Positions 54,481 to 64,000 of a stretch of 64,000 nt of DNA are shown one piece after another. Source of the stretch: Entomortierella parvispora. Taxonomy: Eukaryota; Mortierellomycota; Mortierellomycetes; Mortierellales; Mortierellaceae. The notes beneath the pieces were generated by a model. That model did not search any database. It had not been told where the DNA came from and saw nothing but the letters and a program-made list of their open reading frames with translations. Position numbers and translations under genes: made by a program. How positions within the stretch are numbered: position 1 is the first letter of the stretch; each line of letters opens with the position of its first letter. Where the stretch lies: contig OY752144.1 in the NCBI GenBank assembly GCA_963573315.1, forward strand, positions 2,598,501-2,662,500, written 5' to 3'.

Positions 54481-56169
54481 CAGTGTTGTCCTGGGCAATA
54501 ACTATCACTAGCAGACTGCACGCGAATAGTCGACTCATTCTCCGCCCTTATCTGCTCGCGTGCTCCTTGGGTGGCAACAGTGGGTCAGAAGGAATGCTCT
54601 TTGTTGTCAAATCTATGACTGACAAAGATGACAGGCGCCCGAGATGACGCAGACCCTGAATTTCCCAGGGGCCAATCAGCGACAAGGTCGACAAAGTTCA
54701 CACCAGCACACGCAACAAAAGTGAAAAGTCCAAGAGAGAGAATGCTCTCACTCCTGGGAAAGACAACATTCGAACTCGGAGGACACCCATTTGCCCAAAC
54801 GAGAAAGTGCTCTCAACCTCTTTTACCCGTTTCGCCTTCTTAAGATCCACTGGCGTGTTTTTCTTTTTTTTTGTGCTCTTGGGAAAACACATCTTCCTGT
54901 CCACATGACTGACTGACTACACGACTCTTCAGAATCGAGGCTCGCTCCCCCGGTCTTGTTCCTGAACTCAAGAACCTGATGGCAAAGGAAGCCATTTCTG
55001 GTGAGTGCGTTGTTTATGTTGTTGGGGAAACGCAGGTCTGCAGGCCAATTTCCCAACCTCCCTTCCTTGTGAACCCTTCTTCAAGGGGAACAATTGCACC
55101 ACTTGACGATTTTTTTTTATTTCTCGGCAAAAGCAACAGCCAAGGACAGCTGGGCAACCCACAAAAGTGCGCTAGGGCATCACAATCCGAAAAAAGGATG
55201 TCTTGTACTTCCCTTCTAGTGTGAAGACACTTTTGGCCGTTTTACTTTCTTTCTACGCCCCCATTCAACGGTGTCAATGGTCGAATGTCCCCCCCCCGCC
55301 CGATCAGCTGCGCCCTTTCACTGCCTCTTTGCACGAGGAGGTCTTTTGTGGACACCACAATGATGTGACATTTGGTCAATCCATGGGAGAAAGCCCATGG
55401 CGGATTTTCCATATCACCAATCATTGCAGACGGCTTGAGCGAAGACAGAAGGCACCAGAAATTGTTAAGGTTCCCCACCATTTCTCTGGATCTGGCCATG
55501 GTCAGCCTCCCCACTCCGCAACTGTGCCCAACTGTGCAGTTAAGGAAATGGCCGAGATATCTGCCTCTGGTATTCTCATACTCGAGGGCGAAACCTTACC
55601 ATTACTTTCAATGTTTTTGAAGGTTAAGGTCTCCTTTTTTGGCCAGGGAAAGTGATTACTATAACTGGTCCAACTAGACTATCGCGTCGATCCAATTGAT
55701 CCAGGCCCTTGACTGTCGCTGTCCAGGGGACTCGAGAAGGCCACTCCTGGGAAAAGCTGCAACGGGATAGGGCGAACGGTTGGAGGCGCTCACGAAAGTG
55801 ATCACGCCAGAGGTTCGTAACCCTAACCTTCTTAACGCCCACTCGACCCTGAAAGCCTCATGGACGCGACATTTTGTATTTGACAGGGCTCACACACAGT
55901 TTTGTTTTGTCAGATTGGTGCAGGAGCTGTTGATTCAGAAAAAAAACACGCGAAAACCCCAGGACGGATCGTAGAAACCCTGACTCTTCACAATGACACA
56001 TTCTTCGACCATTTTTGCTAAGCACTCCCAATGGTGCCAAGAAGATTAGAACCCTGGCTCTCCTGGATATAAAAGGCACCCGTCCACCCCTACTTTTTTC
56101 TGTTCATCATCCTCTTCTTCCTCTTCACTCCTCTTCACTCCTCCCTCTCCTCTAACAAACACTCACACC
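54481..56169. other. Gap between the protease relic and protease 3
   Basis: 1.7 kb without a supported gene. It has a T run at 55110-55118 and a C run at 55290-55297. The TATA box of protease 3 is at its right end. Confidence 0.4.
56068..56074 (+). promoter_or_regulatory. TATA box of protease gene 3
   Basis: TATAAAA 102 bp before the ATG at 56170. A pyrimidine-rich leader follows. Confidence 0.75.
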
Positions 56170-57375
56170 ATGAAAATTACCGCTCTTGTCTCCTTGGCCG
56201 CCGCAGTCTTGGTCCTTGCTGAGGCCTCGCCCATCAAGCAGCACCCCGGCCATGCCATCAACCTGACCCGCAAGGCCAACCACAAGCCCAACGTTCTTGC
56301 CCAGATGAACAAGATGTACAACCGTTACAACCGCGCTGGAAGCCGCGTCCTTGCCACTGGCGCCTCCGGCTCCGAGTCCATCATCAACTACCAGGGCGAC
56401 TCTGAGTACTATGGTACTGTCTCTGTCGGAACTCCCGCCCAGAACTTCAAGTTGGACTTTGACACCGGTTCGTCCGACATCTGGTTCCCTTCCAGCACCT
56501 GCAACACCGCTGCCTGCAAGAAGCACACTCGCTTCAACTCTGCCAAGTCCTCGACCTACAAGAAGGACGGTCGCAAGTGGCAGATTGGTTACGGTGATGG
56601 ATCAACTGCCTCGGGTACCCTCGGTTCCGATATCGTCAGTGTTGCAGGTATCTCAGTCCGCCAAACTATCGGATTGTCTACCTCGGAGTCGTCCTCGTTC
56701 GGTTCCGGCCCTGAGGATGGTCTCTTCGGCTTGGCTTTCAACCAGATCGAGTCCGTCAAGGGCGTCACTACCTTCATGGACAATGCCATCGCTGCTGGTG
56801 TCTTGGCCCAGCCCGTGGTCTCTGTCTTCTTGCCTTCAGTCCGCCGCAACGGTGGTGTTGGCGGTCAGTACCTCTTCGGAGCCATTGACTCATCCAAGTA
56901 CACTGGCTCTTTGACCTATATCCCCGTGGACACTGAGGGATGGTGGCAGATCAAGATGGACGATGTCCTCTTCAACGGAAAGTCCCTTGGATTCAACCAG
57001 GAGGGTATTGTTGACACTGGTACGACCTTGGTCCTCCTCTCCGACGATGCTGCCGCTGCCGTCCACAAGCAGATCCCTGGCTCAGTTTTCAACCCTGCCC
57101 AGGGTCAGAACCCAGCCTACTACACCGTTCCTTGCTCGGCTACCACCGGCAACGTTGGATTCTCCCTCGGCGGCACTGTCTTCAACGTCCCCATGGCTGA
57201 TGTTGCCTTTGAGGATATGGGTGATGGCTCTGGCAACTGCTACTCTGGTATCCAGGGTGGTATGAACTGGGCTGATGGTAACCCTTGGATCTTGGGTGAT
57301 GTCTTCATCAAGAACAACTACTGCGTCTTTGACAAGGGTCAGGCCCGCATCGGAATTGCTCCCCTCAATTACTAA
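56170..57375 (+). CDS. Secreted pepsin-like aspartic protease, copy 3
   Basis: Intronless A1 protease of 401 aa, and the most divergent of the four. Signal peptide MKITALVSLAAAVLVLAEAS; propeptide with LTRKANHKPNVLAQMNKMYN, differing from the others. Catalytic Asp98 (DFDTGSSD) and Asp282 (VDTGTTL); flap GYGDGST. Special to this copy are WWQIKMDDVLFNGKSLG, FNPAQGQNPAYYTVPC before the last lobe, and NWADGNPWILGDVFI near the end, where the other copies have shorter QDGLWILGD. The relic at 54.2 kb shares this feature. It ends QARIGIAPLNY. Confidence 0.95.
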   Translation: MKITALVSLAAAVLVLAEASPIKQHPGHAINLTRKANHKPNVLAQMNKMYNRYNRAGSRVLATGASGSESIINYQGDSEYYGTVSVGTPAQNFKLDFDTGSSDIWFPSSTCNTAACKKHTRFNSAKSSTYKKDGRKWQIGYGDGSTASGTLGSDIVSVAGISVRQTIGLSTSESSSFGSGPEDGLFGLAFNQIESVKGVTTFMDNAIAAGVLAQPVVSVFLPSVRRNGGVGGQYLFGAIDSSKYTGSLTYIPVDTEGWWQIKMDDVLFNGKSLGFNQEGIVDTGTTLVLLSDDAAAAVHKQIPGSVFNPAQGQNPAYYTVPCSATTGNVGFSLGGTVFNVPMADVAFEDMGDGSGNCYSGIQGGMNWADGNPWILGDVFIKNNYCVFDKGQARIGIAPLNY

Positions 57376-58780
57376 GGAGTGATCCATTCCTCTTCAAGAA
57401 TAATCTACCAATCTATCTAACGGACGGCATCCTGTCTTGCCTACTCTCGACGTGTTGCCCTCACTCCCAGTCTGTATATATGTAATTAATAAAAAAACAC
57501 CATCTGATTCAAAAACACATCTTGCAAGTCTCCATGGGGTGATCATGGTCTATTCTACGCCTCCCGTAGAAGGACGCGTTCGACTTGAACTGTTCAGTTC
57601 CTCCTTAGCGCGAACAGTGCGTCCGGGAAGGAACAGGGGAGACGAAGTGGATCATGACAGTACGCTGGAGCTAACCAATTGTGGCGGCTTGTGCTGTTGT
57701 TGTGCCAAAAAGATTGTCATGAGAGTAGACTAACGCAAAGCTGTTTGTCCGGAGGGGAAAGTGTATATCGTTTTGATTGGCCGACCGCCCTTGTCCAGAT
57801 GCATGCAGGGTCACTTGGTCTTGTTGCGCGCCCTGTCCCCTTGGACCTTTTTGCTGTCAGCGTGGGTGAGATCGCGCCATCGTTGTCGTTTTGTGCGACG
57901 TTGGTCTTTTGAAACGAGGGATTTCTACCGAGGGCGTCACTTTATTCTTGTTCGACTGAATGAATTTGAGAGCAGTAGCAAACGCCGAGGGTCGACAGCG
58001 GGCAATCAGCAATGATATTCACCTGGACAGAAAAGTTCCCATTTGGCTCTCTGTATTGTTTTTTTTGTCTCCCACTCTTGATCAGAAAGCAGGAAACTCA
58101 GGCACCACTTTTGGTTTCAAATTCTTTGGACGTGGGAAAGAGGCGTGTTTGTTTTGTCGGCTGAGGGGGGACAATGAATGAGGAGGGGCTCTCTGGTCTT
58201 GTTCAGATATCAGGGACCAAAGACAGCTCAGCTGCCATCAATATTGAAAAGCAGGGCGTGCAGTAAGTTTCCTATTCCTGTGAACGTATCCAATTCTTCG
58301 TATTGTGAGAGAAGGAGAGAGATTCTGCCAAAGCTCGGCATACTCGGAATTGACGAGAATTCTTTTGAGCTAGCGATGTGACTCTTTATTTCCGTTTCTG
58401 CTTTCTCTCTTCACCGAGGCCTGCAGGGAGGCAAGAGTGAGAGCCCGTCCACGCAATCGTTGTTGTCTTCTATTCATTAGCTAGACTAGCGACTGTATTC
58501 ATTGCAGCGCCTTCAATTACTTCCCAATAGAGTAGACGTCGTGCTCCTCATTGTCATTGATAAGTGAACCAAGGTGACCTCGCACGTCCGCATGAAAATA
58601 ACTGTTCCATCTCCAGGAGTTCGACATGCAATTGTTTGTTTTTGTTATAGCACGGCAATTCAGTCACCCGTGATAGCCATATCATTCTAGAATCCAGCCC
58701 AGTCGTCCACTCTGCATCCCCTGGTGGCCCTTGGTTTCTTGAAGGGTCCAAGGGGCACGTCACCGCGCCCTGTGGTGGAG

Positions 58781-58822
58781 TGCGTGGCAATGTACACAAA
58801 CTGCGTGGCAATGCAGACAAAG
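58781..58822. repeat. 21-bp tandem duplication
   Basis: Two head-to-tail units beginning TGCGTGGCAATG, differing at three positions. Inside the otherwise empty 57.4-59.6 kb gap. Simple local duplication. Confidence 0.75.
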
Positions 58823-59531
58823 CGCCCCTAGAATGGCCAAGACCGGAACCCTGCTCGTGATGGCGAAAGATCCTGATGTTGTATTGTTGCCTGTCATTGC
58901 CTGAAGGCCCGCCACTCAGCGGAGAAGTATCATGCACATCTGAGATTCTAGCTAGTGGCAATACTACCCAGACGAGATTTTCTCCAGATTGATCGAAACC
59001 TCGCTTTTCCCTCGTAGCCAGAATGAAACATAACGATCGATGACCACTCTGACTCAACTCCATGCATTCTTTCCTTGGATCTACCTCCTCAAAAGCTCCT
59101 TTTGATATAGAAAGGAGATCGGTCATTTTGTTCCCTGACCGCCGTATGCCTTGCTTTCGCCGATGTATCGACGATGAAGAATCATTCAGACCCTGACGCG
59201 CGAGTTGCATCTCTTGTTATTTAGGTGAATGATAAAATCCAGATCTCGTTTATTATGAACACCGGTAGGCACATACATGTGGACAGAGGCAGATAGAATG
59301 TGAAGAAAGAAGGAAGAATTGAGTGAGACGGGAAGTCCCAGCCTTGACTCTCCGGAGCCAGGAACGTATCCACCTGAAATGTGGCTTAGCCTTTTTCAGC
59401 CAATAGGTTTTTTTTCTTTGTGCTATTTGTGCATCAACGGCTCCTGTTGCTGGCCGCTGGAGCGACAAAGGCCTTGAGAACCAGAGCGTCCACAATATGA
59501 CTATGAAAGAGCTGGCCCTCGCTTCTTAGGG

Positions 59532-59538
59532 TATAAAG
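59532..59538 (+). promoter_or_regulatory. TATA box of the small LRR gene
   Basis: TATAAAG, 89 bp before the ATG at 59621; it matches the layout of the protease promoters. Confidence 0.55.
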
Positions 59539-59620
59539 CCAGCAATGCGTGCCTTTCTGCCCTTATCTATCTCCCCATACTTTCACACTATCAAAAAAAC
59601 ACCAAGCCAGTACAATCATC

Positions 59621-60388
59621 ATGCCGGTTTCAACCAGAGAGACTCTCCATGGTCGAAACCCTCCTCCAGTTGAACACCGCCTCTCCGATGAAAATCATGA
59701 GACAGACGATTGCGGCAGCCGGGATGACAGCAGCGATGGCGATGGCGATGGCGATGGCGATGGCGATGGCGATGGCGATGGCGATGGCGATAGCAGCGAC
59801 GACGACTACGCCTTTGACTCGAGCGATGAAATCGCGGACGCGCCGATGCCTCTCCCTTGCAATTGTAGTCTTGTTAACACCCTGTCTACCTTTTACAGAG
59901 CCTCGCCTGCCACTACCCTCCTAACTCATGAACTCCATGCACCGGAGGGGGTGAATGATCTTATTTATTTTCTTCGGGACTGGCCTCACGAGATCCGATG
60001 TGTAAGCTTACCCTGGGGTCTGCAGTCTGCAGAGCTCATTCAAACAGGATTTACTATCGGTCAGTATCGTCGGACCATCCGTATGATTTACTTGAGACGG
60101 TGTGATCTGGATGCCAGATCTCTCGGTCGGTTATTGACATCGATCCCGCAATTGGTTCACTTGAGATTGGAGGATTGTATGCATGTGAACCAAGACACGC
60201 TCAGTTGGCCATTGAGATGGCATCGGGGGTCGCTCCAGACCGTGACATTGGAGGGGCAAGCGATAGAACATGACCCAGAAGCCTTGGCGGTAATGACGGC
60301 CCTGGTTGACGGCTTTACCATCCGTCAAGATAACCGCCTGTTTTGGACTGTACATATATATCACACGGACTTGAACCCTTGGCCATGA
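59621..60388 (+). CDS. Small LRR-like protein with Asp-Gly repeat
   Basis: Single-exon frame, 255 aa from MPVSTRETLHGRNPPPV (ATG chosen 89 bp after a TATA box; an upstream in-frame ATG at 59549 would add 24 residues). The N-terminal third is acidic with a (DG)9 run from a GATGGC repeat, then SSDDDYAFDSSDE. The rest resembles the F-box/LRR family's LRR part: IRCVSLPWGLQSAEL, RTIRMIYLRRCDLDARSLGR, IPQLVHLRLEDCMHVNQDTL and LQTVTLEGQA. No F-box is seen. Function unknown; likely a solo LRR relative. Confidence 0.65.
   Translation: MPVSTRETLHGRNPPPVEHRLSDENHETDDCGSRDDSSDGDGDGDGDGDGDGDGDGDSSDDDYAFDSSDEIADAPMPLPCNCSLVNTLSTFYRASPATTLLTHELHAPEGVNDLIYFLRDWPHEIRCVSLPWGLQSAELIQTGFTIGQYRRTIRMIYLRRCDLDARSLGRLLTSIPQLVHLRLEDCMHVNQDTLSWPLRWHRGSLQTVTLEGQAIEHDPEALAVMTALVDGFTIRQDNRLFWTVHIYHTDLNPWP
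59735..59788. repeat. (GATGGC)9 coding microsatellite
   Basis: Nine perfect hexamers inside the LRR gene, encoding (Asp-Gly)9. Length changes would keep frame, so the acidic tract could vary between strains. Confidence 0.92.
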
Positions 60389-61990
60389 AAACATGAAGGC
60401 AATATCCTTCCTCCGAAATGATATCCACAACACAACACCAGGGCAGTTTCAGGACAAAAAAATAGTAGGCAGCACTACGCTGCAAGACTGCGAGACACTA
60501 ACGAAGGAACTGCGGAATGCACGCGATGGCGTCCCCCACCCCAACCCGTCTATAATTCTGAAGACTCGCCTTTACGAAACAAAGATACACAGCAATAATC
60601 TGGGAACAAGCTAGTCGTTATTTCCCAGGGAAGGAACAGCCGCACAAGGCGCAATTGGGTTTGGGTGGTGTGCGTGTGTGTTTGTTTCTTTTCCTTTGTC
60701 ACCTTGCTCTCAAAAAACGATAAAAAAAAATAGAGGTCTCTCTGCAGTGTATGTTCTGGTGATGGGAGAGCTGTTTGTGTAGAGTCGAACATTACAGGGC
60801 TCATACTATCGAAGAAGGATAGAGGTAGGGAAAACAAACAAACAGAGCGACAGGGCAAGACCCTGGCTAACTCAATTTTGACATTTGTGAGAACATTTTT
60901 CTATGAGAAAAAGGCGGAGAGTGAGAACAGGTGTGAAATAATGGCTTTCAAAGGTGTACTCGGAAACAAGCACCAACAGTGGAGTGATTCTTGTTGGTGA
61001 AATTAGTTCAAGTACAAGCCCTTCTCCTCTTCGTTAGTCCATTGACTGCTGTTATTAGTTTACTCGATCGTTGCATGCAGGTCCCCGTCTAAATTGACTC
61101 CGCTGAGCGTTCCTGACATGCAGGAAAAGGCGTAGAACAAGACGAAAACCTCGGCAATATGGGCCTGAGGTAAATAGGCATGTTCGGCATCTTTCCCATT
61201 GGCTATTGAATGTTCAATTGTTCACATGAGAATGCCTCTGGGTTCCAGACAAGGTTGGCCACGCTTTCTTGCATCTGCAGTTCCCAAGGCTAGTCCGTGG
61301 ACAGAGCTGTGAAAGAAGCGATGATGTCTTTGTGGTAGAAAACTAGACAAAGCGGGGCTAGTGTCACAAGTTGGCAAATTACAGTTCATGTGTGATAGAC
61401 CCTAGTTCGATTTCCCTCGGCAACGGATCTACTAGTAATTTCCGCTTCGCCTTCCATGGCCCTGAGTCAGTGTCCAAATGACCACGCAGTTGCTATTTGC
61501 TCTCACCGTGCCAATGCCGGGGGTCCAGCTGGAGACACACCTGCGCTCTCTTTAGATCTCGACAGAATGACATTTGTTGCTCTCAACAACAGGGCTGGCT
61601 ATGTATGGTGATGAGAGTGACAATGATGTCCACATGTACTTTCTCAACATATACGTCCCTGCTAGAAAGATTGTCGACAAGGCAGGGGCTGATAGACAGG
61701 TACCAATGACCGCCCCTCATTACATTAGACTCGGGCCATTACGACTAGGGGATGACTCTATTTCTCACACACCCTTGTTCTTTGTTCTGCCCTGTCACCG
61801 TCCCTGCACTAGATCAGTCCTTACGCCAACTTGGACGATGAAATAATCACTCAAACCCTGGAATTGGGTAACGGCAATCGCGTCCTCGTCGCTATAAAAG
61901 CAAGCACCTCCCTCCTCATCGTTTATTCCCCATCATCCTCATCCTCTCAACCTCCTTTCCTCCACCACTCAAAAGTCTTTCTCTTCAATC
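60389..61990. other. 1.6 kb gap before protease 4
   Basis: Nothing identifiable except the TATA box at its right end (61893-61899) and short TG repeats around 60660-60690. Confidence 0.4.
61893..61899 (+). promoter_or_regulatory. TATA box of protease gene 4
   Basis: TATAAAA 98 bp before the ATG at 61991, then a pyrimidine/CATC-rich leader. Confidence 0.75.
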
Positions 61991-63343
61991 ATGAAGATCA
62001 CCGCCCTCGTTTCCTTGGCCGCTGCCGTCCTGGCCTTCACCGATGCCTCGCCTATCAACCGCCGCCCTAACCACGGCACTCCCAAGACTGTCGGTAACTC
62101 TGTTGCTCACAAGGGTCACTCGATCCCCTTGACTCGCAACCCCCACTTCAAGCACAACACCAAGGCCCAGATCGCTAAGGTGAACAAGCGTTACCCCGGC
62201 ATCAACGTCTTGGCCTCAGGCTCCGGTTCTGTCCCATTGACCGATGCCCCCACCGATCTCGAGTACTACGGAACTGTCTCGATCGGTACTCCAGCCCAGG
62301 ATGTTAAACTGGACTTTGACACTGTAAGTCCAATTATTGATCGCCCCTTGTTTCAATCTCTTGTTGCCCCCCTTTTTTTGCCAACGTCCAGCCGATCCCA
62401 TCGATCTAATCTCCCATCGATTTTTTTTTGCATCTCACTTCAACCAATTCAGGGTTCTTCCGATATCTGGTTCCCTTCCAGCACCTGTACCACCGATGCC
62501 TGCAAAAAGCACACCCAGTTCGACTCGAGCAAGTCCTCTTCCTTCAAGAAGGACGGTCGCCCCTGGAACATCTCTTACGGTGACGGATCCACCGCCTCTG
62601 GTATCTTGGGATCCGATGTCGTGAGCGTCGGAGGTGTCTCTGTCCAGCAGACCATTGGTTTGGCTACCGACGAGTCTTCCCAGTTTGCCTCTGGTCCCTC
62701 GGACGGTCTCTTCGGTCTCGGATTCGACACCATCGAGTCCGTTTCGGGTGTCAAGACCTTCCTGGACAATGCCATTGCAGCTGGCGTGCTCACCAAGCCC
62801 GTGGTTTCAGTCTTCTTGCCCTCGGTTCGTCGCAACGGCGGAACTGGAGGCGAATACCTTTTTGGTGACATCGACACCACCAAGTACACTGGCGAGTTGA
62901 CTTATGTCCCCGTCTCTAAGCAGGGCTACTGGCAGATCGCCATTGATGGCGTCTCGGCTGGTGGTAAGGATTTGGGACAGTCCTCCCAGGGTATTGTTGA
63001 CACCGGTACGACTTTGGTCATTGTCAGCGATGCCGCTGCCCAGGCCATCCACGCCACCATCCAGGGCTCGTCCAACGACCCCAACAATGGCTGGGTTGTT
63101 CCTTGCTCGCTCAAGTCGAGCACCGACAACGTCTCATTCAAGCTCGGAGGAACTGACTTCAACGTCCCTGTGGCTGATATTGCCTATGAGGATCTCGGTG
63201 ATGGTTCTGGCAACTGCGTCTCTGGTATCCAGGGTGGTCAGAACGATCTTTGGATCTTGGGAGATGTCTTCATCAAGAACAACTACTGCGTCTTTGAGCA
63301 GTCTGACTCTCCTCGCATCGGAATTGCTCCTCTCAAGTACTAA
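61991..63343 (+). CDS. Secreted pepsin-like aspartic protease, copy 4
   Basis: A1 protease, exons 61991..62323 and 62453..63343, 407 aa spliced. Signal peptide MKITALVSLAAAVLAFTDAS and a longer propeptide (NRRPNHGTPKTVGNSVAHKG insert, then HNTKAQIAKVNKRYPG). Catalytic Asp110 (DFDT-GSSD) and Asp294 (VDTGTTL), flap SYGDGST. The intron splits the first active-site motif DT|GSS exactly as in copy 1. It is 129 nt, a multiple of three, with no stop, so unspliced RNA would keep the frame and insert 43 residues next to the catalytic Asp. Exon 2 has the same length as in copy 1 (891 nt). C-terminus RIGIAPLKY. Confidence 0.94.
   Translation: MKITALVSLAAAVLAFTDASPINRRPNHGTPKTVGNSVAHKGHSIPLTRNPHFKHNTKAQIAKVNKRYPGINVLASGSGSVPLTDAPTDLEYYGTVSIGTPAQDVKLDFDTVSPIIDRPLFQSLVAPLFLPTSSRSHRSNLPSIFFCISLQPIQGSSDIWFPSSTCTTDACKKHTQFDSSKSSSFKKDGRPWNISYGDGSTASGILGSDVVSVGGVSVQQTIGLATDESSQFASGPSDGLFGLGFDTIESVSGVKTFLDNAIAAGVLTKPVVSVFLPSVRRNGGTGGEYLFGDIDTTKYTGELTYVPVSKQGYWQIAIDGVSAGGKDLGQSSQGIVDTGTTLVIVSDAAAQAIHATIQGSSNDPNNGWVVPCSLKSSTDNVSFKLGGTDFNVPVADIAYEDLGDGSGNCVSGIQGGQNDLWILGDVFIKNNYCVFEQSDSPRIGIAPLKY
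62324..62452 (+). other. Frame-keeping intron inside the active-site motif of protease 4
   Basis: Donor GTAAGT, acceptor CCAATTCAG. Length 129 nt, no in-frame stop. Splicing restores DTGSSD; retention breaks the motif after DT. Confidence 0.88.
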
Positions 63344-63823
63344 GGTGTGAGATATGGGGGCGGGGAAAGGGCTCCTTGGTCGTGCCCACTCGAATCATTC
63401 ACTCTCCTTGCGTCCTTCCCAAAACCAATTTATCAATACCCCCCTTCCCACAGGATGGAAAGGGTCCTCTTGTGCGACCAAAAAAAAGTGTCTTAGGAAG
63501 TGGATGCTGGGCATCGACTCCTTTCGTATTTAAAAGAAGCTGAATAAAGAAAAAAGCGATATGAAGACTACAAAGGGAACGAAGACACAAAAAAAGGCAC
63601 ATGACTGTTTGCTTCCTCTTCTGGTGGCGATGGCATAAAAAAAAACGCCTCCTTTGTGCGACTCCCGCCCAGGTCGCTTGTTTGCCTCAATTGCGTTGAT
63701 TGCAATTGATGGGAAATGTCGAAGTGGTTCATTGCTCAACAATACAATCCCGAGGTTACTTTTCTGATATGCCGAGCAAAGGATGACAGAACCCACAACA
63801 ACAGCAACAACAAACAACAGCCG

Positions 63824-63855
<32 letters not shown>

Positions 63856-64000
63856 TGGGTCTCAGGATAAACATGTGTGCGGACGGGTTGGCCCTGAGAA
63901 ACACGAGGTCAGTCAACAATGTCCACAAGAACTCCATTGACCCATCATCCTCTGGTTTGTTTGTTGTTACTTGCGCAAACCTAGGGGCAATTGGATGATG
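63344..64000. other. Right edge: downstream of protease 4
   Basis: 657 bp with no supported gene. An (A)30 run lies at 63824-63853, and short A runs at 63640 and 63592. Long frames on the - strand here are biased by these runs. Confidence 0.4.

Larger units (their letters stand above)
57376..59620. other. 2.2 kb gap before the LRR gene
   Basis: No convincing gene. A - strand frame of 218 codons (59210-58554) is open but shows no domain. A 21-bp tandem duplication with three mismatches lies at 58781-58822. A TATA box (59532-59538) stands at the right end. Confidence 0.35.

Noticed and set aside
61405-61425. GTTCGAT in + strand, possible T-loop
   Set aside because: Flanking bases do not form a stem; no other tRNA features.
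63824-63853. (A)30 run as a retrotransposon tail
   Set aside because: No target-site duplication or element body beside it; several other long A/T runs occur in the window.
63530-63937. - strand frame of 135 codons, Phe-rich
   Set aside because: Driven by the A30 run read as poly-Phe.

Overview
This 64 kb window is nuclear DNA of an early-diverging fungus, most likely Mortierellomycota (Mortierella sensu lato). The evidence is many short GT-AG introns (mostly 50-150 nt), housekeeping genes of clear fungal type, an F-box/leucine-rich-repeat (LRR) family with decaying relatives, and a tandem family of secreted pepsin-like proteases. No prokaryotic operons, rRNA, CRISPR arrays or convincing tRNAs were seen. 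Exon models were read by hand from splice signals and reading-frame continuity. Family and lineage assignments come from remembered conserved motifs, not from searches.

1-30 kb is compact and conserved: RRP1 (partial), ribosomal protein uS19/RPS15, ESF1, eIF2B delta (with a GC-AG intron), an LYR-motif protein, an UBE3D/Ipa1-like protein, a trehalose-6-phosphate synthase/phosphatase fusion, a single-pass membrane protein, a Cdc1/PGAP5-like phosphoesterase, a CCCH zinc-finger protein of TTP/Tis11 type, a 12-exon choline-transporter-like (CTL/Pns1) protein, and the checkpoint clamp subunit Rad1. The first three all serve ribosome synthesis, and eIF2B delta follows them.

30-64 kb is looser and more accessory. 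It holds four pepsin-like protease genes on the + strand (31.8, 49.3, 56.2 and 62.0 kb), a frameshifted protease relic (54.2 kb), and an oligopeptide transporter (51.7 kb) whose reading frame is interrupted by one in-frame stop codon. All four proteases have a TATA box 96-102 bp before the ATG. Secreted protease plus peptide transporter suggests a peptide-scavenging neighbourhood. ETF-beta and pirin are conserved genes set among them.

35-46 kb is an F-box/LRR zone with one large intact gene (41.2-44.5 kb) and several relics. The most striking structure is at 35.2-37.6 kb. There an F-box/LRR gene appears to have been cut by an inversion of about 0.8 kb, so its last LRR part now lies on the opposite strand. 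The two breakpoints share a 6-bp inverted microhomology, and undoing the inversion would join the two parts in frame.
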